From NCBI GenBank assembly GCA_949288685.1, contig CASELB010000193.1, positions 1 through 9,321 of the forward strand: a stretch of 9,321 nt of DNA, given 5' to 3'. Made by a program: the position numbers and the translations under genes. The DNA comes from an uncultured bacterium (GTDB lineage: Bacteria > Cyanobacteriota > Vampirovibrionia > Gastranaerophilales > Gastranaerophilaceae). Positions 1-5,485 of this stretch are shown here, piece by piece (the stretch's first letter is position 1; each line of letters starts with the position of its first letter). The notes below the pieces were generated by a model, which searched no databases, was not told the DNA's origin, and saw only the letters and a list, made by a program, of their open reading frames with translations.

Positions 1-59
1 TATGTACTTATATTGTCCATAGCTGTTGATTAGGGATATGTGTATCGTCGTTTTTTTTA

Positions 60-93
60 AGGAGTATAGTTATATACTATCAATATAACTCCT
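60..93. repeat. Two overlapping AT-rich inverted repeats
   Basis: AGGAG (60-64) pairs with CTCCT (89-93), continuing as TTATA (70-74) with TATAA (84-88) after a 5-nt bulge. A second hairpin, ATAGT (66-70) with ACTAT (76-80), uses some of the same bases, so the two folds exclude each other. An 8-T run lies just before (51-58), but there is no GC-rich stem in front of it, so it is not a convincing terminator. No gene is visible in 1-194. The function is unknown, and AT-rich DNA makes such pairings by chance. Confidence 0.25.
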
Positions 94-158
94 ATATAAA
101 ATCATACGTTTCTACGATTTTTCTAAAAAGTTGCAGGATTTTAAAATAAAAACAAAGA

Positions 159-191
159 TAACATCCCAAATAACATGCCAAATATACCAAA
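159..191 (+). repeat. 12-bp tandem repeat next to a promoter
   Basis: TAACATCCCAAA (159-170) is followed directly by TAACATGCCAAA (171-182), 11 of 12 bases identical, and then by a shortened third unit, TATACCAAA (183-191). The array stops four bases before the -35 box at 195. The position fits a regulator-binding site for the downstream gene, but that is inference. Confidence 0.45.
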
Positions 192-194
192 CGC

Positions 195-223
195 TTGAAC
201 TGTAGGCAAAATCCCGTTATAAT
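195..223 (+). promoter_or_regulatory. Sigma-70-type promoter of the TIGR04076-like gene
   Basis: TTGAAC (195-200) and a perfect TATAAT (218-223) are separated by 17 bp, so transcription should begin near 230. This leaves a leader of about 20 nt carrying the AGGGA ribosome-binding site (239-243) ahead of ATG 252. The in-frame TTG at 195 is therefore part of the -35 box and not a start codon. Confidence 0.75.
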
Positions 224-251
224 CAAGTATAAAAGCAAGGGAAGAGAGCGC

Positions 252-596
252 ATGAAAAAATGTAAAATAACCGTTTTAAGGAAAACATTTATAGAAGACT
301 TAGCTAAAGAATACGGGATAGAAGGATTAACAGCATGCCCGATGCTACAAGAAGGACAGGTATTTTATGCTGATTATGCAAAGCCGGAAGGGTTTTGTGA
401 CGAAGCATGGAAAGCTATTTACCAGTATGTATTTGCACTTTCGCATGGGGCAAATAATAATGTTTTTTATTATGGTGATTGGATTAAAACACCCGGAGTC
501 GCAATATGTTCCTGTAATGACGGTTTAAGACCCGTTATTTTTAAAATAGAGGCAACCGGTGAAGATTCCGAAATTAATTATACACCGGTTAATTAA
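252..596 (+). CDS. TIGR04076 family small cysteine protein
   Basis: The product is 114 residues long and of unknown function, and it resembles the TIGR04076 family of small bacterial and archaeal proteins. Family-like signs are the opening M-K-K-C-K-I-T-V, a CP pair (C29-P30), the EGFCD segment (46-50) followed by an amphipathic helix with W53, and the C-terminal D-G-L-R-P-V-I-F-K-I stretch (90-99). Cysteines are at 4, 29, 49, 86 and 88; the spaced C4, C29 and C49 and the C86-x-C88 pair could bind a metal or undergo redox chemistry, but this is not established. There is no signal peptide or membrane segment, so it is probably cytosolic. ATG 252 is chosen because the ribosome-binding site sits 8 nt upstream and the promoter -35 box covers the earlier TTG. 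It is monocistronic, and its stop overlaps the convergent feoB stop by 8 bp. Confidence 0.85.
   Translation: MKKCKITVLRKTFIEDLAKEYGIEGLTACPMLQEGQVFYADYAKPEGFCDEAWKAIYQYVFALSHGANNNVFYYGDWIKTPGVAICSCNDGLRPVIFKIEATGEDSEINYTPVN
554..590. repeat. Inverted repeat at the convergent gene ends
   Basis: AACCGGTG (554-561) and CACCGGTT (583-590) are perfect 8-bp complements with a 21-nt loop, lying inside the last codons of the + gene and just past the feoB stop. Neither strand has a T-run directly after the stem, so it is at best a weak two-way terminator. Confidence 0.25.
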
Positions 597-2949
597 TAAC
601 CATGCTCCCGATAATATAAACTATATACGCAACAAGCCATGCCGCTGCACACTGGACTAAAACAACTCCTACAGCGTATCTTTTGCCCAGTTCTTTCTTC
701 ACGGTTGCAATAGCCGCGACACAAGGGGTATACAATAGCGAAAAGACAAGAAACACAAACGCCGTTAACTGCGTAAACAATTCAGGCAAGCGGTTCACAT
801 TCCCGCCGAGCAGCACGGTTAAAGTGCTTACAACACTTTCTTTGGCGGTAAAGCCGGTAATAAACGCCGTAGATATCCGCCAATCAGAAATTCCGAGCGG
901 ATTAAATACCGGAACTATAAGATTACCGAGCCATGCCAGCAAACTGTCTGCTGAATCGGTAACAAGATTAAGCCGTGAATCAAAAGTTTGCAAAAACCAG
1001 ATTACAATTGTTGCAGCAAAGATTATTGTAAACGCCCTTGTAATAAAATCTTTTGCCCTGATATATATCAGCCTGAAAATATTTTTGGGGCTGGGAATTC
1101 TATAATTTGGCAATTCCATAACAAACGGAACAGGCTGACCTTTAAAAATAAATATTTTAAGTATAAAAGCAAATATAATACCCACAACTATTCCAAGCAA
1201 ATACAAACTGATTATTACAAGAGCCTGATTTTCCCTAAAAAATGCAGCAGTGAACAAAGCATAAATAGGGAGTTTCGCAGAACAGCTCATAAATGGGGTT
1301 AAAAGAATTGTGAGCTTTCTGTCTCTCTCTGACGGCAGTGTACGTGTTGCCATAATTGCAGGAACCGAACACCCGAAACCGATAAGCATAGGAACAAAAC
1401 TTCTGCCTGACAGCCCTATTTTTCTTAGGAGTTTATCCATAATAAAAGCAACACGCGCCATATATCCCGTATCTTCAAGAATAGATAAGAAAAAGAACAG
1501 AACAATAATAACAGGCAAAAAACTCAGTACACTGCCAACCCCTGCAAAAACTCCGTCAATTATTAAAGATTTAAAAACAGGATTAAGCCCGTAAGCAGTA
1601 AGGGCATGTTCAGTAATATTTGTTATGTAATTGATGCCGTACTCCATGACATCCGAAAGGAAAATTCCGAAATGTCCGAATGTAACATAAAATATAAGTG
1701 CCATGATAATTAAAAATGCAGGAATAGCCGTATATTTACCTGTTAAAATTCTGTCAGCATTAAACGTAATTTTTTCTTCTAATGACTCTGCCGGTTTTTG
1801 AACATAATTGCCGCACAAACGTTCAATAAAAGAAAAGCGCATATCAGCAAGCGCAGCTTCCCTGTCTAACCCTCGTTCCTGCTCCATTTCGGAAATAATC
1901 TGCTCACATATTTTATAATCGCCATTATCAAGCCCCAGCGATTTTTTTATAATATTATCACCTTCAGTAAGTTTTGTGGCAGCAAACCTTACAGGAATAC
2001 CTGCAGCCTGTGCATGGTCTTCTATAATGTGACTTATGGAGTGAATACACCGGTGAACAGCACCTTCGTTTTCTTCGTCACAAAAATCTAATTTATGAGG
2101 ATATTCACAATATCTGGCAACATTAACCGCGTGTTCTACAAGTTCTTCAATCCCCTCATTCTTAAGCGCCGAAACCGGAATTACGGGCACGCCGAGCGCA
2201 GCTTCCAAACCGTTTACATCCACAAACCCGCCGTTACCTTCAACTTCGTCCATCATATTCAGAGCTATTACCATCGGCACATTAAGCTCTATTAACTGCA
2301 TTGTAAGATAAAGGTTTCTTTCAATATTTGCCGCATCAATAATGTTAATAATTCCATCCGGTTTATCATATAATATAAAATTTCTTGTAACAATCTCCTC
2401 ATTACTATACGGAGATAGAGAGTAAATTCCTGGTAAGTCCGTTATTGTAATATCAGTATTTCCGCGTAAATTTCCCTCTGTCTTATCAACCGTAACCCCG
2501 GGGAAATTCCCTACACGCTGGCTAGAACCTGTTAATTGATTAAATAAAGTCGTTTTTCCGCTATTAGGATTACCCGCAAGAGCAAACTTAATATTGGTTT
2601 TAAGCGGCTGTTTATTATGTATTTTTACATTCTGCTCCTGAATTTCACCTATTTTAGAGTGCTCAATATCTTTAAATTCCTGCTGTTTACGCGGACAATT
2701 ATGTGCATCATGGATATCACGGATTTGTATTTTCGCAGCATCTTCTTTTCTTATTGTCAGCGTATACCCGCGCAATCTAAACTCCATCGGATTGCCGAGA
2801 GGCGCCGTTTTAATCAATGTAACCTCCACCCCAGGAGTCAATCCCATATCAAGTATATGCTGCCTTAAGGCTTTATCATCACAATTAATAGAACTTATTA
2901 TTGCATCTTTTCCAATATCCAGTTTATCTAAACTTGTTACCGATTTCAT
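589..2949 (-). CDS. feoB: FeoA-FeoB fusion ferrous iron transporter
   Basis: This is a 786-residue inner-membrane Fe(II) uptake protein. Residues about 1-78 form a FeoA SH3-like domain (H-I-L-D-M-G-L-T-P-G at 31-40). A polar linker (about 80-118) leads to the FeoB GTPase: G1 G-N-P-N-S-G-K-T (126-133), G2 region G-V-T-V (151-154), G3 D-L-P-G (171-174), G4 N-M-M-D (231-234), G5 S-A-L (260-262). After the helical guanine-dissociation-inhibitor region (about 275-400) comes the multi-pass permease, with the Gate signatures G-F-G-C-S-V-P-A (524-531), S-C-S-A-K-L-P (555-561), G-F-T-A-K-E-S-V (699-706) and Y-T-P-C-V-A (740-745). All motifs are intact. FeoA and FeoB are separate proteins in E. coli; fusions are known elsewhere. 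The start at 2949 is preferred over an in-frame ATG 30 nt upstream because AGAAGG lies 7 nt before it. No FeoC and no convincing Fur box are seen. The ribosome-binding site lies in a large inverted repeat. Confidence 0.95.
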   Translation of the reverse strand: MKSVTSLDKLDIGKDAIISSINCDDKALRQHILDMGLTPGVEVTLIKTAPLGNPMEFRLRGYTLTIRKEDAAKIQIRDIHDAHNCPRKQQEFKDIEHSKIGEIQEQNVKIHNKQPLKTNIKFALAGNPNSGKTTLFNQLTGSSQRVGNFPGVTVDKTEGNLRGNTDITITDLPGIYSLSPYSNEEIVTRNFILYDKPDGIINIIDAANIERNLYLTMQLIELNVPMVIALNMMDEVEGNGGFVDVNGLEAALGVPVIPVSALKNEGIEELVEHAVNVARYCEYPHKLDFCDEENEGAVHRCIHSISHIIEDHAQAAGIPVRFAATKLTEGDNIIKKSLGLDNGDYKICEQIISEMEQERGLDREAALADMRFSFIERLCGNYVQKPAESLEEKITFNADRILTGKYTAIPAFLIIMALIFYVTFGHFGIFLSDVMEYGINYITNITEHALTAYGLNPVFKSLIIDGVFAGVGSVLSFLPVIIVLFFFLSILEDTGYMARVAFIMDKLLRKIGLSGRSFVPMLIGFGCSVPAIMATRTLPSERDRKLTILLTPFMSCSAKLPIYALFTAAFFRENQALVIISLYLLGIVVGIIFAFILKIFIFKGQPVPFVMELPNYRIPSPKNIFRLIYIRAKDFITRAFTIIFAATIVIWFLQTFDSRLNLVTDSADSLLAWLGNLIVPVFNPLGISDWRISTAFITGFTAKESVVSTLTVLLGGNVNRLPELFTQLTAFVFLVFSLLYTPCVAAIATVKKELGKRYAVGVVLVQCAAAWLVAYIVYIIGSMVIN

Positions 2950-3012
2950 TAAAAAACCTTCTCTGTTATTTTTAATCATATTCTACTACAAAACAGAGAA
3001 GGTTTTTTAATG
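2947..3012 (-). promoter_or_regulatory. Perfect 21-bp inverted repeat over the feoB start
   Basis: The arms at 2947-2967 and 2992-3012 are perfect reverse complements over 21 bp, separated by 24 bp. Read on the - strand, the 3' arm contains the feoB Shine-Dalgarno AGAAGG (2962-2957) and ends exactly with its ATG (2949-2947). In a transcript entering from the upstream gene, the 5' arm would pair with both. The core stem (11 bp, ending in GG) is followed by six T, so the same structure also resembles an intrinsic terminator for the gene ending at 3026, although the 24-nt loop is long for one. The repeat also places a copy of the same ribosome-binding-site-plus-ATG on the + strand. Repeat: seen directly. 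Regulatory role: inference. Confidence 0.7.
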
Positions 3013-3025
3013 TCAATGAAACCAA

Positions 3026-3565
3026 TTATCTTAAATAACGCGACATTTTTTCTTTTTCTTTCTGATTTATAAAATGAACAATGTACTTATTTAAGGTTTC
3101 ATGGATTCTTTCTGTTAAATCTTTATCCGCACCGCCTTGAACTTCGTATCTTTTGGTAACAGCCGTACCGTAATCCGTTTTCTTAGCGTATTCATATACT
3201 ATTTTGTTATCCATATCCTTGTCAACCAAAATACGTTCAACACCCTTACCTTTGTCCATCTCAAGCATAAATCCGTTATTTCTGCTATTTGCCATCGGCT
3301 TAAGAGTAACTATTCCGTCTTTGGGTGAATACACATTATACTGCGGCTCTACTGGGAATATACCTTTCTTTCTTAATTCCGCGCGTGTTTCATTAATCAT
3401 ATTACGCATTTTTTCAATTAATCTTGCAGATTTTTTTTCAAGACTAATCGGCGCTTGAAGACACTCGCGCAATTCCGCATTTGAGATAACTTTAGGTTTG
3501 CCTTTGAAAGCAGGCTTTTGTGAATATTGTTGAGGTTGATAACCATTAGGTGCAATTCTTAGCAT
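3026..3565 (-). CDS. Hypothetical protein with N-terminal F-x-G motif
   Basis: The product is 179 residues, basic, and not recognised as any named family. Residues 1-19 are a flexible Gln/Pro/Tyr-rich tail that ends in F-K-G (20-22). A helical stretch follows (about 29-67, many charged residues, coiled-coil-like), then a middle part that reads as beta strands (about 74-145), then a charged C-terminal helix (147-175). There is no signal peptide, membrane segment or catalytic motif. The start is well supported by AAGGAG 7 nt upstream of the ATG. The gene lies 76 bp upstream of feoB on the same strand, with the large inverted repeat in between, so the two could share a transcript or be separated by termination. 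A similar short tail ending in F-C-G is found on the kinase-like protein at 7526-8527; I associate such tails with Gastranaerophilales proteins. A role in iron uptake is possible only by neighbourhood. Confidence 0.8.
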   Translation of the reverse strand: MLRIAPNGYQPQQYSQKPAFKGKPKVISNAELRECLQAPISLEKKSARLIEKMRNMINETRAELRKKGIFPVEPQYNVYSPKDGIVTLKPMANSRNNGFMLEMDKGKGVERILVDKDMDNKIVYEYAKKTDYGTAVTKRYEVQGGADKDLTERIHETLNKYIVHFINQKEKEKMSRYLR

Positions 3566-3584
3566 AATATTTCTCCTTTTGGTG

Positions 3585-3590
3585 AGTATA
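3585..3590 (-). promoter_or_regulatory. Possible -10 box for the 3026-3565 gene
   Basis: On the - strand TATACT (3590-3585) lies about 20 bp upstream of the start codon, giving a short leader that still includes the AAGGAG site. No good -35 hexamer is found at 16-18 bp, so the promoter is only tentative. Confidence 0.35.
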
Positions 3591-3667
3591 AAACACCTGA
3601 AAGTTAAGAATTGCCATGATTGTTACAAAAATTAACATCTATTAACGTAATTACAATCAAAAGATAA

Positions 3668-3767
3668 AACAAGTTCGGAACGACATGAACTAACATGTCA
3701 CCCTGAATTTATTTCAGGGTCTAATACAACTCTTGCCAAGATGCTGAAACAAGTTCAGCATGACATG
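3668..3767 (+). repeat. 20-bp imperfect direct repeat
   Basis: The 20 bases at 3668-3687 and at 3748-3767 agree at 17 positions. Both begin AACAAGTTC and end GACATG. The second copy makes the right side of the palindromic element at 3692-3769; the first lies just outside its left edge and looks like the decayed remnant of a second copy. Confidence 0.6.
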
Positions 3768-3769
3768 TT
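3692..3769. repeat. 78-bp palindromic intergenic element
   Basis: Terminal inverted repeats AACATGTCA (3692-3700) and TGACATGTT (3761-3769) are a perfect 9-bp match. They enclose two hairpins: ACCCTGAA/TTCAGGGT with a 5-nt loop (3700-3720) and ATGCTGAA/TTCAGCAT with a 5-nt loop (3741-3761). Both hairpins share the core CTGAA-N5-TTCAG. As single strand it folds into a three-way, cloverleaf-like shape. There is no ORF. It looks like a REP- or MITE-type interspersed repeat; from memory, similar CCCTGAA/TTCAGGG hairpins recur in many bacterial genomes. It fills the centre of the 347-bp divergent spacer (3566-3912) and may insulate the two promoters. Confidence 0.7.
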
Positions 3770-3809
3770 TCTTTACTCCATCCCCGCAAAGAAAATTTTA
3801 AAAAATGTA

Positions 3810-3861
3810 AATATTTTTATTCAAATATTGATTTTTTCATCCTTGTGTTATGATGATAACA
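3810..3861 (+). promoter_or_regulatory. emrRAB promoter with two candidate operators
   Basis: An extended -10 box (TG at 3846-3847, then T and TATGAT at 3849-3854) is preceded by TTGATT (3828-3833) at a short 15-bp spacing. Two inverted repeats lie on it: TGTTAT-gatg-ATAACA (3846-3861) covering the -10 box, and AATATTT-N6-AAATATT (3810-3829) reaching the -35 box. MarR-family repressors commonly bind such palindromes in their own promoter, so autoregulation of the operon is likely. The sites are seen; the binding is inferred. Confidence 0.55.
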
Positions 3862-3912
3862 GAAAATAGTTTTTTATATTTACTTCAATAAATAAAGGAT
3901 GTTTGGAATAAT

Positions 3913-4368
3913 ATGCCGCAAAACTTTCTGAAAAACAAAGTTTTATTTTCGTTGGGCGTGACAGCACTTCTAGCCAAGATAGCACAGCTGCAAATGTTTG
4001 CACACAAAGAGTTTCCGATAACACCTGAACAGCATTTTATTTTATCTATCCTGTCCGAGAACAAAGAACTTTATCAACGGCAAATATGTGAAATCGCATA
4101 CAAAGACCGCCCTAACGTAACAAGGCTTATTAACATTCTGGAAGAAAAAGGACTTGTTAAAAGAGTACCGGATGTAAACAAAAGAAAAATCTATAAAATA
4201 ATTATTACGGAAGAAGGTATAAAACTTCACAACCATATAAAACAACACATGATTGCTCTACGGGACGAAGCAGTAAAAAACATAAAAACAGAAGATATGG
4301 AAAACTGTTTAAAAGTAATGCTGCAAATGATAGACAATCTTGAACCCATAGCCAAAATACAAATATAG
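3913..4368 (+). CDS. MarR family transcriptional regulator (EmrR-like)
   Basis: The 151-residue product has the size and layout of a MarR winged-helix dimer. An N-terminal helix (about 8-32) supports dimerisation. The helix-turn-helix spans about 53-81, with a recognition helix containing R66-P-N-V-T-R-L (66-72), and the wing has the family pattern D-x-x-x-R (D87, R91) leading to the I-I-T-E-E-G strand (97-102). C-terminal helices (103-145) close the dimer interface. MarR proteins sense small phenolic or drug-like ligands and release DNA, and the adjacent EmrA and EmrB pump genes 19 bp downstream make a local repressor of efflux the natural reading. The ligand cannot be told from sequence. 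The start codon has only a modest ribosome-binding site (GGAA at 3905-3908), which would keep the regulator level low. Palindromes in its promoter suggest self-control. Confidence 0.9.
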   Translation: MPQNFLKNKVLFSLGVTALLAKIAQLQMFAHKEFPITPEQHFILSILSENKELYQRQICEIAYKDRPNVTRLINILEEKGLVKRVPDVNKRKIYKIIITEEGIKLHNHIKQHMIALRDEAVKNIKTEDMENCLKVMLQMIDNLEPIAKIQI

Positions 4369-4387
4369 CAGAGGAGGAAATACAATA

Positions 4388-5485
4388 ATGAGTACCCCGA
4401 ACAATAATGAAAACAATATAAAGCCGCAGGCTAATACAGCACAAACACCACCTGAAGAAGATACCAGACCGAGTTATAAAAAGAAACGTGTAATTGTTCC
4501 GGCAATAACAGCCGTAATCTTCCTGATTGCAGGTATTTATTTTACAATTCATTCATTTTTCTATCAAGGAACCGATGACGCTTTTATTGAAGGACATATA
4601 GTTTCAATTGCTCCGCGTGTTTCCGGTCAGGTAGAAAAACTACTAATAGACGATAACCAGCCGGTTAAGAAAAATCAACTGCTGCTGGTAATCGACCCGA
4701 ACGATTACGAAACCGCATTAAAACAAAAAGAAGCGCAACTTGCAGAAGCAAAAGCGAGTTTAAATATAGCAGAGCAGCAAATCACAAATTCAGAGGCACA
4801 ATTGGAACAATCAACACAGGATATAACAGCCGCTGAATCAAAACTGGATTTTGCCCAAAAAGACTTTGACAGATATTCAAACATGTTTAAAGCCGGTATT
4901 GCTTCAAAACAAGAGTACGACCACAGTAAAACTGCTCTTACCGTAGCGAAGTCCGAACACAAGTCAGCACTTGAACATGAAAAAGCATCTAATTCAATGC
5001 TGCAATCTTCCAGAGCAAAAAAGGAAGCTACGCTGGCAGACATTCAACGGCTTGAAGCAGAAGTTGAACAGGCAAAACTTAACCTTTCATACACAAAAAT
5101 CTATGCGCCGCAGGACGGCTTAATTACCCACAGAACGGTAGAACAGGGGAACTATGTTCAAGTTGCACAGCCTATGTTTTCTATTGTTCCTGAAAAAATG
5201 TGGATAGTTGCAAATTTTAAAGAAACACAACTTACTCACATGAAACCAGAACAACTGGTAGATATAAAAGTAGACACTTACCCGGGCAAGAAATTCAAAG
5301 GAAAAGTTGACAGTATACAGCGTTCCACCGGCGCAAAAGCAAGTCTTTTCCCGCCTGAAAATGCAGTAGGAAGTTACGTTAAAATTGTACAGCGCGTACC
5401 GGTAAAAATTATTTTTACTGAGGATATTTCCAATTACAATATTGTACCCGGAATGTCAGTAGTACCGGAAGTAAAGGTTAGATAA
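4388..5485 (+). CDS. emrA: EmrA-type membrane fusion (HlyD family) protein
   Basis: This 365-residue periplasmic adaptor would link the EmrB pump to an outer-membrane channel. A charged cytoplasmic tail (1-33) is followed by one membrane helix (about 35-57). The first half of the lipoyl/barrel-sandwich domain comes next (about 65-107, with V-S-I-A-P-R-V-S-G at 72-80), then a long alpha-hairpin rich in A, E, K and Q (108-233), then the second lipoyl half (234-268, including Y-A-P-Q-D-G-L-I at 239-246) and the beta-barrel/membrane-proximal part. The segment at 313-343 strongly resembles the end of E. coli EmrA (T-G-A-K-A-S-L-F-P-P-E-N-A and V-Q-R-V-P-V-K-I). AGGAGG lies 10 nt before the start. 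The stop codon touches the emrB ATG, so the two are translationally coupled. An adaptor of this kind implies a diderm envelope; no TolC-like gene is in the window. Confidence 0.93.
   Translation: MSTPNNNENNIKPQANTAQTPPEEDTRPSYKKKRVIVPAITAVIFLIAGIYFTIHSFFYQGTDDAFIEGHIVSIAPRVSGQVEKLLIDDNQPVKKNQLLLVIDPNDYETALKQKEAQLAEAKASLNIAEQQITNSEAQLEQSTQDITAAESKLDFAQKDFDRYSNMFKAGIASKQEYDHSKTALTVAKSEHKSALEHEKASNSMLQSSRAKKEATLADIQRLEAEVEQAKLNLSYTKIYAPQDGLITHRTVEQGNYVQVAQPMFSIVPEKMWIVANFKETQLTHMKPEQLVDIKVDTYPGKKFKGKVDSIQRSTGAKASLFPPENAVGSYVKIVQRVPVKIIFTEDISNYNIVPGMSVVPEVKVR

Noticed and set aside
51..58. T-run as the terminator of a gene left of the window
   Set aside because: Only a 4-bp GATA/TATC pairing precedes it, too weak for an intrinsic terminator.
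195..251. TTG at 195 as start of the TIGR04076-like gene
   Set aside because: It is the -35 box of the promoter, so it is upstream of the predicted transcription start; ATG 252 has the ribosome-binding site and begins with the family sequence.
683..1594. Several + strand open frames inside feoB, and similar antisense frames within the 3026-3565, emrA and marR genes
   Set aside because: They lie antisense to genes with clear domain motifs, have no ribosome-binding sites or recognisable products, and reflect codon bias of the real genes.
2950..2979. Upstream ATG giving feoB ten extra residues
   Set aside because: The codon has no good ribosome-binding site, while the ATG at 2949 has AGAAGG at 7 nt and a natural FeoA beginning.
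2988..3016. TTGACA (3016-3011, - strand) as -35 box for feoB
   Set aside because: No acceptable -10 hexamer is found 16-18 bp downstream; the best ones (TAGAAT, TATGAT) are 25 and 30 bp away.
3012..3030. Fur-box-like 19-mer on the - strand upstream of feoB
   Set aside because: It matches the classical E. coli-type Fur consensus at only 12 of 19 positions, lies over the stop codon of the upstream gene, and has no promoter positioned with it.
3010..3072. A 20-codon + strand frame beginning at the duplicated ribosome-binding site
   Set aside because: It exists only because the inverted repeat copies the feoB start signals; it is antisense to a well-supported gene and has no visible promoter.
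3668..3767. The repeats as a CRISPR fragment
   Set aside because: There are just two imperfect 20-bp copies, with a hairpin-filled spacer and no further units or cas genes.
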